NCBI GenBank assembly: GCA_947499935.1
Contig: CANMQH010000003.1
Location: 124,001-188,000 of the forward strand
DNA: 64,000 nucleotides
Direction of reading: 5' to 3'
From: an uncultured Algibacter sp.
Lineage (GTDB): Bacteria; Bacteroidota; Bacteroidia; Flavobacteriales; Flavobacteriaceae
Within the stretch, counting starts at the first letter, position 1. Every line of letters starts with the position of its first letter. The notes beneath the pieces are model-generated. The model was not told the origin of the DNA, ran no database searches, and worked only from the letters and a program-made list of their open reading frames with translations. The position numbers and the translations under genes are program-made. Below, one piece after another: positions 21,657-29,193 of the stretch.

Positions 21657-21884
21657 ATGACACTTCCAAAATTTATATTAGGTGATAATACAGAATATCC
21701 AAACGCTATTTTTGTAGTTCACACAGAATTTCCTAGGTTTATAATTAATTTAGAAAATGATGATGTTGAATGGTTTGAAGATTTTGATGCAGAAGATGAA
21801 AAAGAACTTAAAGATGAAACTGAACACGCAATAAAGTTAGCTACCGAGTTTTATGATAATGAAATTGCTAAATATGAAGATTGA
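21657..21884 (+). CDS. Small acidic conserved hypothetical protein
   Basis: A 75-residue, strongly acidic protein (WFEDFDAEDEKELKDETEH) with no signal peptide or TM segment. The N-terminal half looks like a compact beta domain (PKFILGDNTEYPNAIFVV), the C-terminal half like a helix. Proteins of this size and look recur in Flavobacteriaceae, as far as I recall, without known function. It follows the MATE gene by 56 bases, separated only by the AAC-rich repeat. Confidence 0.65.
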   Translation: MTLPKFILGDNTEYPNAIFVVHTEFPRFIINLENDDVEWFEDFDAEDEKELKDETEHAIKLATEFYDNEIAKYED

Positions 21885-21963
21885 TTTTAAATTTATGCTT
21901 TAATAATAAAATTAAACATTAGACTTTTATTTATAATACGCATAAACCTAGCCTAATATTTTT

Positions 21964-22539
21964 ATGATAGAGAACCTTTTAAATTACGATACAGATTTAT
22001 TTTTATTTTTAAATAATTTGGGATCTCCAACTTGGGATAATTTCTGGTTGATGATTACCAATAAATTTATTTTTGGCAGTATACTTGGTTTGGTTTTGTT
22101 CTATTTGATTTATAAAAAATTCGGATTAAAAGCTTTGCTGTTATTTATACTAGTAACGGCTTTAATGATTACGTTTACAGACCAAATAACAAATGTATTT
22201 AAACGCGGATTTGCAAGACCAAGACCCTGCGGCGAAGCAGACTTAATTGATAGAATGCGTTTTATTGCTGTACGATGTGGTAAATATGGTTTTTTCTCTG
22301 GCCATTCGTCTAACTCTATGGCAGTAGCCGTATTTGGAGGTCTTTTGTTACGGTCATATTATAAAAACCTTATTTTTATTTTATGTTTTGTAAGCTTAAT
22401 AATAGCTTATAGTAGAATTTATCTAGGTGTGCATTATCCTTTAGATATTATTTGCGGACTTACCTTTGGAGCTTTCTCTGGTTTTATTTTTTATAAACTA
22501 GCCCAATATCTTTTTGTTAAGTATATTAATAACGATTAG
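21964..22539 (+). CDS. PAP2-family membrane phosphatase
   Basis: A 191-residue inner-membrane protein with about five or six TM segments and the three phosphatase motifs in order: KRGFARPRP, FSGHSSNS and SRIYLGVHYPLD. These hold the catalytic His residues of the phosphatidic acid phosphatase/undecaprenyl pyrophosphate phosphatase family. It may recycle undecaprenyl pyrophosphate or dephosphorylate lipids; the exact substrate is not evident. It ends nine bases before the converging response regulator gene. Confidence 0.9.
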   Translation: MIENLLNYDTDLFLFLNNLGSPTWDNFWLMITNKFIFGSILGLVLFYLIYKKFGLKALLLFILVTALMITFTDQITNVFKRGFARPRPCGEADLIDRMRFIAVRCGKYGFFSGHSSNSMAVAVFGGLLLRSYYKNLIFILCFVSLIIAYSRIYLGVHYPLDIICGLTFGAFSGFIFYKLAQYLFVKYINND

Positions 22540-22548
22540 TGAGCTATC

Positions 22549-23193
22549 CTAAACATTAAATATTTTATTCTTTATCGCATAAATCACCAAACCAATTCTA
22601 TTTTTAACTTGTAGTTTAAAAAATAAATTATCTCGGTAACCGTCTATGGTTTTAGGGCTTAAAAACATTTTTTCTGCGATTTCTTTATAGGTTAATTCAG
22701 TACAGACATGTTTTATAAACTCTATTTCTCTCTCTTTTAAATGTATCTTGTTGTCTTGGTAATTGTCATCTAAAGTGTTTATAAGTAACTTGGCGACATC
22801 TTGAGTATGATAAAAACCTTTATTTATTAAATCGTATAGAGCAGATTCTAAAATATGCTTTTCTACATCTTTAAGTAAATAGCCTTTAGCTCCAGCTTTT
22901 AACATTTTTATAATAACATCTTCATTTTCTTCAACAGAGAGTGCGAGGACTTTTATATTTGGATAATTGTTTTTTAAATATTGTGTGGTTTCAATACCAT
23001 TCATTATGGGCATATTAACATCCATAAGAATAATATCGGGCTGTTTTGCATTAGATTCTAATTTATTGATTAATTCTTGCCCATTTTTACATAAGTATAA
23101 TACATTAAAATCATTAAAAGAACTCACCAAACTACTTATAGCTTGTGAAAGCAATATATGATCTTCTACTATAACAACGCTATGTGTTTCCAT
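22549..23193 (-). CDS. NarL/FixJ-type response regulator
   Basis: DNA-binding response regulator of 214 residues. The receiver domain (about 3-122) has the acidic pocket (VEDH) and phospho-acceptor Asp58 in LMDVNMP. The C-terminal LuxR-type helix-turn-helix (about 148-210; LTYKEIAEKMFLSPKTIDGYR) is intact. It lies 9 bases downstream of the histidine kinase gene on the same strand, so the two should form a two-component system. Target genes are not visible here. Confidence 0.93.
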   Translation of the reverse strand: METHSVVIVEDHILLSQAISSLVSSFNDFNVLYLCKNGQELINKLESNAKQPDIILMDVNMPIMNGIETTQYLKNNYPNIKVLALSVEENEDVIIKMLKAGAKGYLLKDVEKHILESALYDLINKGFYHTQDVAKLLINTLDDNYQDNKIHLKEREIEFIKHVCTELTYKEIAEKMFLSPKTIDGYRDNLFFKLQVKNRIGLVIYAIKNKIFNV

Positions 23194-23202
23194 GAAAAAG
23201 TA

Positions 23203-23946
23203 TTAATAGGTATATAATAAATGTAATTTAGTGCCTTTATTTACTTCAGATTCTATAGTGAGGTTGGCGTTTATAAGCTGTGCTCTTTTTTTAATATTAG
23301 AAAGTCCAATGCCCATATAATTAGAGTCTTTTTTTGCATTAAAACCTTTGCCATTATCTTGTGCAGTAATATTAACTTTTTTTGGACCAAAATCCATGGT
23401 TATATTTAAAGCACTAGCATTGGCATGTTTAATAGTATTAGAAAAGAATTCTTGAAGAATTCTAAAAAAAACAACTTCGACTTCATGATTAATTATTTTT
23501 TCTTCGCCAACCACGGTAAGTTTAGCTTCTATATATTTTAATCTGTTAAAACGATCTAACTCTTGCTGTAAAGCTTTTACTAAGGTCGTGTTTTTTAATG
23601 CTTCGGGGTTAATAGCTCGAGATAAAGTACGTACTTCTTGTAAAGATTTATTTAAAGATTCCTTAATATCTTCAGTACTAGCACCGCTTTGCAATTGTAT
23701 TTTAGCGAGTGTTATTAATTGTCCAACATTATCGTGTAACTCCCAACTAATATTTCTAAAGGTTTCTTCTCGTATTTCAATTTGCATTTTAGCAATTTCT
23801 TGCTTAAAATGCTGCTCGTTAGTTTTTTGTTCTAAAAGTAATGTGTTTTTTCGTCTCTGAAAAATAACAAATAGCACAATAACAATAATGCATAAAAAAA
23901 CCAATGTGCCTACGGCTACTAATATGGCCTGTCCTTCTCGCTCCAT
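23203..23946 (-). CDS. Sensor histidine kinase (HisKA_3 type)
   Basis: A short kinase of 247 residues. One TM segment (about 8-29), a coiled-coil linker (about 33-62), a HisKA_3 dimerisation domain with His71 in SWELHDNVGQ, and a HATPase domain with the N-box (EFFSNTIKHANA) and DNGKGF and GIGLSNI motifs. It has no extracellular sensor domain of its own. The ATG at 23946 is preferred to an upstream TTG. The start overlaps the end of the multi-TM gene by 28 bases, suggesting translational coupling and that this membrane protein supplies the sensing part (inference). Confidence 0.9.
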   Translation of the reverse strand: MEREGQAILVAVGTLVFLCIIVIVLFVIFQRRKNTLLLEQKTNEQHFKQEIAKMQIEIREETFRNISWELHDNVGQLITLAKIQLQSGASTEDIKESLNKSLQEVRTLSRAINPEALKNTTLVKALQQELDRFNRLKYIEAKLTVVGEEKIINHEVEVVFFRILQEFFSNTIKHANASALNITMDFGPKKVNITAQDNGKGFNAKKDSNYMGIGLSNIKKRAQLINANLTIESEVNKGTKLHLLYTY

Positions 23947-24584
23947 ATAAATCCTATGATAAAACAAATATTCATAATAATACTTAAACTACTTTCTGCA
24001 ATGAAAATACTTTCAAAATTTGGAATTTCTTTATAATAATTACGTAAGATTCTTGTAGGTATCTTGCCAAAATGATATAGAAGCAATCCGATACTTATCC
24101 AGAAAAATAAATTTCTATTTACATACAAAACTTTATTTGTATTTAAAATTTCAGCAAAATAAAAGACTATACTGATAATTAAAAATAGTGATGCAACTAT
24201 AAAAGGAATTGTTAAAGATTGTTTTAAATAATTTTGAATTATCATGTTACCAAAGAACGAAATTATATATATGATTAAAAACCCTGTGATATATTTCTTG
24301 TGAGTTGATTTTTTTACATAAGTTTTAAAAAGTATGAATAAAAGCGTAAAATTAATTAAATGATAGATATTATATATTATAACTGTTTTATTGGTAATAT
24401 GATATATTTTTAAAAAATAACTAAGAAATTCATTGAAAACAACATACCATAACATGAATAAGAAATATTTTAAACAAGTATGTTTGTATTTGAAAAAATA
24501 TATAGTGGCTACGATAGCCGTAATTAGTTCTATGTATTTTATAGAATTTCTAAGTGTAATGTATATAAATTCAATATCTATCAT
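23919..24584 (-). CDS. Multi-TM protein upstream of the histidine kinase, possible sensor
   Basis: A 221-residue, very hydrophobic protein with about seven predicted TM helices spread along its length and short loops. I recognise no known domain. Its 3' end overlaps the kinase gene by 28 bases. Since the kinase has just one TM segment and no periplasmic domain, this protein may act as its membrane sensor; that is inference from gene order only. It is notably rich in Ile, Phe, Tyr and Lys even for this genome. Confidence 0.7.
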   Translation of the reverse strand: MIDIEFIYITLRNSIKYIELITAIVATIYFFKYKHTCLKYFLFMLWYVVFNEFLSYFLKIYHITNKTVIIYNIYHLINFTLLFILFKTYVKKSTHKKYITGFLIIYIISFFGNMIIQNYLKQSLTIPFIVASLFLIISIVFYFAEILNTNKVLYVNRNLFFWISIGLLLYHFGKIPTRILRNYYKEIPNFESIFIAESSLSIIMNICFIIGFIWSEKDRPY

Positions 24585-24618
24585 TTATTATTAAATTGGT
24601 TTTCGAAATAGGTTTTTT

Positions 24619-25317
24619 TTATTCAGGAGGTGGAGACATTTCCCCTTCATTATGAATTAAACTTGTTTCTTCAAGAAAAGACGTAGTCATTAAATTTGCT
24701 GTATTTAAACTAAAACTTCCTTTTTGTTCTTTTGGGTTGTAATAGGGCTCTAGTCTTTCTTTTTTGTTATAGTCTAACATTAGGTCATGTATGGCTATAA
24801 ATTTACCTTTAATGGGGTTTTTTTCGCTATCTGGCAAAATAGAAAAAGGAATATGGTTCATATTATTATGTCTACCATCATGTTTACTAGATTTTGTAGT
24901 GGGAACCATAAAAAAGGTCTGCTGATTTGGGTATTTTTCAGATTGAAAACCCTCTGAATATGCCCCAAAGTAAAAGCGCAAGCCTGTAACTTCGTACTGT
25001 GGGTTTGTTTTTTGTACTTTTTCTATATAAGCTATATATTCTTTAATATCTTCTAGAGAATGCCAAACAAATTTGGTGTCTTGAAAGCCTTTTAATCCAA
25101 AACTATCACGTAAAATAGGCTCAATAACATCCGATCTTTTACGCTTATAACTGTTAAATAAGTTTATGCCACTTTTAATAGGAATAATTTTGTCTGGCGC
25201 TTTTACATAATCTTGGTGATTTCCAGTATCGTCGTCTTTTTTAATATCTTCACAAGATATCATGGTAAAGACTAATAATAGCAATAAAATAACTGAATAA
25301 GGGATTTTTGTTTTCAT
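24619..25317 (-). CDS. Hypothetical lipoprotein
   Basis: The signal peptide ends in the lipobox FTMISC (Cys about 22), followed by EDIKKDDDTG. The remaining 210 residues contain no domain that I recognise: mixed alpha/beta, with VTGLRFYFGAYSEGF and FMVPTT segments. The end, EGEMSPPPE, is acidic and proline-rich. It lies 34 bases upstream of the multi-TM gene on the same strand, so it may belong to the signalling operon as a ligand-binding or periplasmic partner (inference). Confidence 0.72.
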   Translation of the reverse strand: MKTKIPYSVILLLLLVFTMISCEDIKKDDDTGNHQDYVKAPDKIIPIKSGINLFNSYKRKRSDVIEPILRDSFGLKGFQDTKFVWHSLEDIKEYIAYIEKVQKTNPQYEVTGLRFYFGAYSEGFQSEKYPNQQTFFMVPTTKSSKHDGRHNNMNHIPFSILPDSEKNPIKGKFIAIHDLMLDYNKKERLEPYYNPKEQKGSFSLNTANLMTTSFLEETSLIHNEGEMSPPPE

Positions 25318-25676
25318 AATTAATTGATGTTTGTTGAGTTATAAAGTTACATTTTTAAACAACATAAATAACATGTGTGTAAAATCTTATATAATAATAT
25401 TTGGTTTAAAATACTGTAAATCAGATTATTATTTATTTTATTGTTTAATGTCACTATAAAAAATAGGTGTTTTTCCCCTAACATGTGTGGTTGTATTTCA
25501 TTTAAAAAAATGATAATCACTCATAAATTTTACAGATAAAATGTATTTGTAATTAGTGTTTCTCCTCTATAAAACATGAGATGTTTAAGGCAATTTTGTA
25601 ACTGTAATTCAACTATAGAATTGCAAGCGGTAACCGAAAAGCTTTATAGAGTAGGGGAAATTAAATTATATGTATT
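25318..25676. other. Intergenic region between divergent genes
   Basis: 359 bases of AT-rich DNA between the divergent lipoprotein and the 123-residue protein gene. It should hold promoters for both directions, but I see no exact TAnnTTTG at a convincing distance. The right end includes a possible small frame from 25576, listed separately. Confidence 0.5.
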
Positions 25677-25698
25677 ATGGCAACTATTGCAAATTTAA
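25576..25698 (+). CDS. Possible small Cys-containing protein overlapping the next gene
   Basis: ATG at 25576 opens 40 codons ending at TAA 25696-25698, overlapping the first 22 bases of the next gene in another frame. The product would begin MRCLRQFCNCNSTIELQAV, with three Cys close together. Nothing but the open frame and the overlap supports it. It may simply be leader sequence. Confidence 0.2.
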   Translation: MRCLRQFCNCNSTIELQAVTEKLYRVGEIKLYVLWQLLQI

Positions 25699-26048
25699 AG
25701 TTAAGTATTAAAAAAGGAAATTCTAAAAGTGATGTAACGGTGTCTTATGACATTTGTTTTTCACATTGCGAAAAATTAGATGAAACTGTATTTGTAGAGA
25801 AAGTAACCTTAAAAGGCGATGATGGTATTTTGGCAGATGACCACCTGTTAACCGTAGCTAACAAATGTGTTAAGGCTACAAAAACATGTATTCCTAGAAA
25901 GTTTGTACGAAAGGTTAATAATAGTGTTTTAGATGAAGATGATACGTTCTTTAACAGAACAGATGAGGTTTATGCTAAGGTAGATATTAAACCTTTTGTA
26001 CCATCAAAACGTTCTGCTACGTCTAATATAATTAGCTCAAATTTTTGA
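25677..26048 (+). CDS. Hypothetical protein, 123 residues
   Basis: A cytosolic-looking protein with no signal peptide or TM helix. It has a beta-rich first half (IANLKLSIKKGNSKSDVTVSYDICFSHCEKL) and four Cys (in ICFSHCEKL, NKCVKATKTCIPR), which could bind a metal or form disulfides. I do not recognise the family. It is flanked by a long upstream region and a clear terminator, so it is a single-gene unit. Confidence 0.6.
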   Translation: MATIANLKLSIKKGNSKSDVTVSYDICFSHCEKLDETVFVEKVTLKGDDGILADDHLLTVANKCVKATKTCIPRKFVRKVNNSVLDEDDTFFNRTDEVYAKVDIKPFVPSKRSATSNIISSNF

Positions 26049-26080
26049 AGAAGAATTTTTATTATAGCTATTATCGACTT

Positions 26081-26120
26081 AAAAAGGAAGTTAACTTTAA
26101 AAAGAAGCTTCCTTTTTTTT
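26081..26120 (+). terminator. Terminator after the 123-residue protein gene
   Basis: 10-bp perfect stem AAAAAGGAAG (26081-26090) with CTTCCTTTTT (26108-26117), continuing into a T-run. It lies between the plus-strand gene and the converging meaB gene. Confidence 0.8.
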
Positions 26121-26165
26121 AGTGAAATTATGGTTTAAGACTTTAATTCTTTGAGTCGATTCCTT

Positions 26166-27245
26166 TTAAATATTCGGTATATTTAATAAATAAGCGGCTG
26201 CAGAAAATGCTGTAATCTTATTGTTTGTAACCTCTTCTAACTTAATTTTTAATTCTTTTTGTATATCAGGTCTGTTAAAGAAATCGTATTTAAGCTGATT
26301 TTCAATAGTTTGAATAACCCAAAATTTGTTTTGTTCTTGCCGTTTTTTTGTAAAGTAATTATTTTTTTGAGTTAAAGTGAGATATTCCAAAATCATGGTC
26401 CAAATAACATCTATACCGTCATTTTTTAAAGCGCTACAAGTTGTCACTTTAGGCTGCCAGTTAGATTGTTTTTTAGGATAGAGGTGGAGCGCATTATTAA
26501 ATGCTACTTTGGCAAGTTTAGCTTGCTTTATATTTTGTCCATCTGTTTTGTTTATAGCAATAATATCTGCCATTTCAATAATACCACGTTTAATGCCTTG
26601 TAGTTCATCTCCAGCACCAGCCAATTTTAGAAGTAAAAAGAAATCTACCATACTATGAACGGTAGTTTCACTTTGGCCAACACCAACGGTTTCAATAATA
26701 ATGACATCAAAACCAGCGGCTTCGCACAATACAATAGTTTCTCTAGTTTTTCTGGCAACGCCACCAAGCGATGTTCCAGAAGCAGATGGACGAATATAGG
26801 CATGGTTGTCTTTTACCAAGGCTTCCATTCTGGTTTTATCTCCCAAAATACTACCTTTTGTTACGCTACTGCTTGGGTCTATAGCTAAAACGGCTACACG
26901 TTTACCTAGAGCGGTTAAATGTTTACCAAAGGTTTCTATAAAAGTGCTTTTTCCAACACCAGGAACTCCTGTTATACCTATACGAATAGAATTATTAGCA
27001 TAAGGCAGACAAGCCTTTAAAATGGTATTCGCTTTTTTTTCGTGCTTTTGGTTATTACTTTCAATAAGCGTTATAGCTTGGCTGAGAGCTGCTATATTTT
27101 TATTTAAAATGGAAGATATTAAAACGTCCACATTGGTATTGGTTTTACGTTTTAATTTAATTCTTTCTATATGGTTGATATTGGTAATTTCTGAAACCGA
27201 AACACCCTTATGCTCTTGTAATGCCGATTTATCTTTCTTTGCCAC
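26166..27245 (-). CDS. meaB: Methylmalonyl-CoA mutase-associated GTPase MeaB
   Basis: G3E-family GTPase (also called ArgK) that protects and reloads adenosylcobalamin in methylmalonyl-CoA mutase. The Walker A loop GVPGVGKST (residues 93-101), VLAIDPSSSVTKGSILGDKTRM, the switch segment ETVGVGQSE and the guanine-specificity NKTDG motif are all present. 359 residues, somewhat longer than the E. coli protein owing to N- and C-terminal extensions. The mutase genes are not in this window, and the gene stands alone on its strand. Confidence 0.93.
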   Translation of the reverse strand: MAKKDKSALQEHKGVSVSEITNINHIERIKLKRKTNTNVDVLISSILNKNIAALSQAITLIESNNQKHEKKANTILKACLPYANNSIRIGITGVPGVGKSTFIETFGKHLTALGKRVAVLAIDPSSSVTKGSILGDKTRMEALVKDNHAYIRPSASGTSLGGVARKTRETIVLCEAAGFDVIIIETVGVGQSETTVHSMVDFFLLLKLAGAGDELQGIKRGIIEMADIIAINKTDGQNIKQAKLAKVAFNNALHLYPKKQSNWQPKVTTCSALKNDGIDVIWTMILEYLTLTQKNNYFTKKRQEQNKFWVIQTIENQLKYDFFNRPDIQKELKIKLEEVTNNKITAFSAAAYLLNIPNI

Positions 27246-27331
27246 GAATGCACTAATGTTTATCTAATTTACAATTTTATGTTTAATTAGACACTAAAAA
27301 ATAATATATCAAAAAAGAATAATGATACTAT

Positions 27332-27886
27332 TTATTTAAGAGGTACTGTAACTTTTACAACATCCCAAGCCATGGTTAAAAAGAGGTTGTCTGTAGAATT
27401 ATCAAAGGCAATGGTAAATTGCTCTACAGGGTTTTCTAAATGATTTACAGGTACTTCAATATTAATAACATCATAGTTAGGATCCCACATGGGTTTCATT
27501 TCTGCATTAACGCCCCAAGCGTATTGTTTTGAGTTAAATATAACAGCCCAAGTAGAATCTTTTGGTACAGTCCAAAGCGTGTATTTACCAGCAGGTAAAG
27601 GCATCCCTTTTATTTTAAGAGGTTTATTCGTCTCAAAAGTGGTAGCCTCATTAGCACCTGTTCGCCAAACTTGATTAAATGGAACCAAAGCACCAAAAAT
27701 TTGCCGATTTTTTTTAGATGGTCTGTTATAAAACACTTGTAACTTTAAATCGTTAAGTTTAAATTCTATGGTGTCTTTAGGACTCAATCGTTTCGCGAAA
27801 ATATTTTCAACAAAAACAGAATATATAAATAACCCTAAAGCAATTATAGATAATAAAATTAAGAGACGTTTAAAAAAAGTGTTCAT
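27332..27886 (-). CDS. DUF2911 family exported protein
   Basis: The N-terminal hydrophobic segment (about residues 6-25) works as a signal anchor. The rest is a DUF2911 domain: LQVFYNRPSKKNRQIFGALVP, FNQVWRTGANEATTF, LPAGKYTLWTVP and WAVIFNS are its typical segments. The function of DUF2911 is unknown; it is common in Bacteroidota. The ATG at 27886 is preferred over an in-frame TTG nine bases upstream. A TAnnTTTG promoter element lies 20 bases before this ATG. Confidence 0.88.
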   Translation of the reverse strand: MNTFFKRLLILLSIIALGLFIYSVFVENIFAKRLSPKDTIEFKLNDLKLQVFYNRPSKKNRQIFGALVPFNQVWRTGANEATTFETNKPLKIKGMPLPAGKYTLWTVPKDSTWAVIFNSKQYAWGVNAEMKPMWDPNYDVINIEVPVNHLENPVEQFTIAFDNSTDNLFLTMAWDVVKVTVPLK

Positions 27887-27906
27887 ATGGTGCAATTTGT
27901 GAAGCG

Positions 27907-27914
27907 CAAAGATA
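27907..27914 (-). promoter_or_regulatory. DUF2911 gene promoter -7 element (TATCTTTG)
   Basis: On the minus strand TATCTTTG matches TAnnTTTG and lies 20 bases upstream of the ATG at 27886. Confidence 0.55.
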
Positions 27915-27997
27915 TTTAAAAAGTAATAATTTGTAAGATGAAGTAAAATATTTATATGATATTATTAACATAATAATCAGATATTTAAAATAAAAAG

Positions 27998-28026
27998 ATG
28001 TTTTTTGCAACATTATGTTTTTTGCA
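27998..28026 (+). promoter_or_regulatory. Tandem 12-bp direct repeat upstream of the ECF sigma operon
   Basis: ATGTTTTTTGCA occurs exactly twice, at 27998-28009 and 28015-28026, with a start-to-start distance of 17 bases. The second copy ends 44 bases before the sigma factor ATG. The position suggests an operator or promoter element; no regulator is known. Confidence 0.45.
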
Positions 28027-28070
28027 TCGTCTTTTAAATGAGCTAACTTAAACCAAAAGTAAAAACTGGC

Positions 28071-28622
28071 ATGTTTAAAGTTGACATTATCGAAAAATGT
28101 AAACAAAACAATCGTAAGGCACAACTGCAGTTATACAACCAGTACTGTAATGGTATGTATATTGTTGCCAAGCGTTTTTTAAAAGATGCCGCCGATGCTG
28201 AAGATGTGGTGCAAGAGTCTTTTATAAAGGCTTTTACTAAACTTCATCAATATAAGGCAGAGGTTACTTTTGGCGCATGGTTAAAACGTATTGTTGTTAA
28301 TAAAAGTATCGATTTTTTAAAATCTAAAAAACAGGATTTTGTAGAATTAGAAGAGGTGCACCTCAAAGTGGTCGATATACCAAAAGACGACAAATGGTTA
28401 GTAGAAGACAGCGTTACTTTAAACGATGTTAAAGATGCCATCAATAGGTTATCTGATAAATATCAGTACGTCGTGATGCTGTATCTCGTAGAAGGTTATG
28501 ATCATCAAGAGATTTCAGAAATATTAAACATTTCGCAAGTTGCATCACGCACACAATTATCAAGAGGTAAAATAAAATTACAGGAACTTTTAAAATTACA
28601 GGCCAATGGCACGAGATATTAG
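28071..28622 (+). CDS. ECF-type RNA polymerase sigma factor
   Basis: A 183-residue group 4 sigma factor. Region 2 (about 20-80) includes AADAEDVVQESFIKAF and LHQYKAEVTFGAWLKRIVVN. Region 4 (about 125-175) carries the helix-turn-helix EGYDHQEISEILNISQVASRTQLSRGK. It directs transcription from a dedicated promoter set, usually under control of a cotranscribed anti-sigma factor. Its 3' end overlaps the next gene by 17 bases. Tandem 12-bp repeats lie just upstream and may be part of its own control. Confidence 0.94.
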   Translation: MFKVDIIEKCKQNNRKAQLQLYNQYCNGMYIVAKRFLKDAADAEDVVQESFIKAFTKLHQYKAEVTFGAWLKRIVVNKSIDFLKSKKQDFVELEEVHLKVVDIPKDDKWLVEDSVTLNDVKDAINRLSDKYQYVVMLYLVEGYDHQEISEILNISQVASRTQLSRGKIKLQELLKLQANGTRY

Positions 28623-29181
28623 AGAATTATTTAAGGATAATGGCTCCAACTATGAGAAGATGGCTAAAAATCATGAAACGCGTTTTCTTGATAAATTAGA
28701 AACAGCATTGCCAAAAGCAAAGCATTCAAAATTTAATAGTATGCATATAGCAGCAAGCTTAGTGTTTCTTATGAGTCTTGGCTTTGGAGCATATACATAT
28801 TTATATTCTAAAACAGAATCGACTACTGTGGTTAGTGTACCAATAAATAAACTAGAAACCAAAACTTTGGGAGACATATCTCCAGGGTTAAAAAAGGTTG
28901 AAGATTATTATTTAGCAAGTATTAATTTACAATTATCTAAAGTCAAGTACACACCAGAGACTAAAGATGTTTTTGATGGATACTTAAAACGACTAGAGGA
29001 GTTAGATAAAGAATATAAACGTTTGTCTATAGATCTTGCTAAATCTAAAACATCAGAATTAACAGTTAATGCCTTGATTGATAATTTAAAACTCCGTTTA
29101 AACCTTATGTATCGCTTACAATCACAATTAAAAGAGTTGGATATTTCTGATAATCAAACAGAAAAAGAACAGTCCATTTAA
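28606..29181 (+). CDS. Single-TM protein, candidate anti-sigma factor
   Basis: 191 residues: a cytosolic N-terminus (about 1-45; MARDIRELFKDNGSNYEKMAKNHETRF), one TM helix (about 47-67; IAASLVFLMSLGFGAYTYLY) and a periplasmic coiled-coil C-terminus (about 95-185). This topology and the 17-base overlap with the sigma factor gene suggest a membrane anti-sigma factor, but I see no zinc-binding ZAS motif or FecR domain. The role is inference from context. It starts inside the sigma gene, so expression is probably coupled. Confidence 0.7.
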   Translation: MARDIRELFKDNGSNYEKMAKNHETRFLDKLETALPKAKHSKFNSMHIAASLVFLMSLGFGAYTYLYSKTESTTVVSVPINKLETKTLGDISPGLKKVEDYYLASINLQLSKVKYTPETKDVFDGYLKRLEELDKEYKRLSIDLAKSKTSELTVNALIDNLKLRLNLMYRLQSQLKELDISDNQTEKEQSI

Positions 29182-29193
29182 AACAATCAAAAA

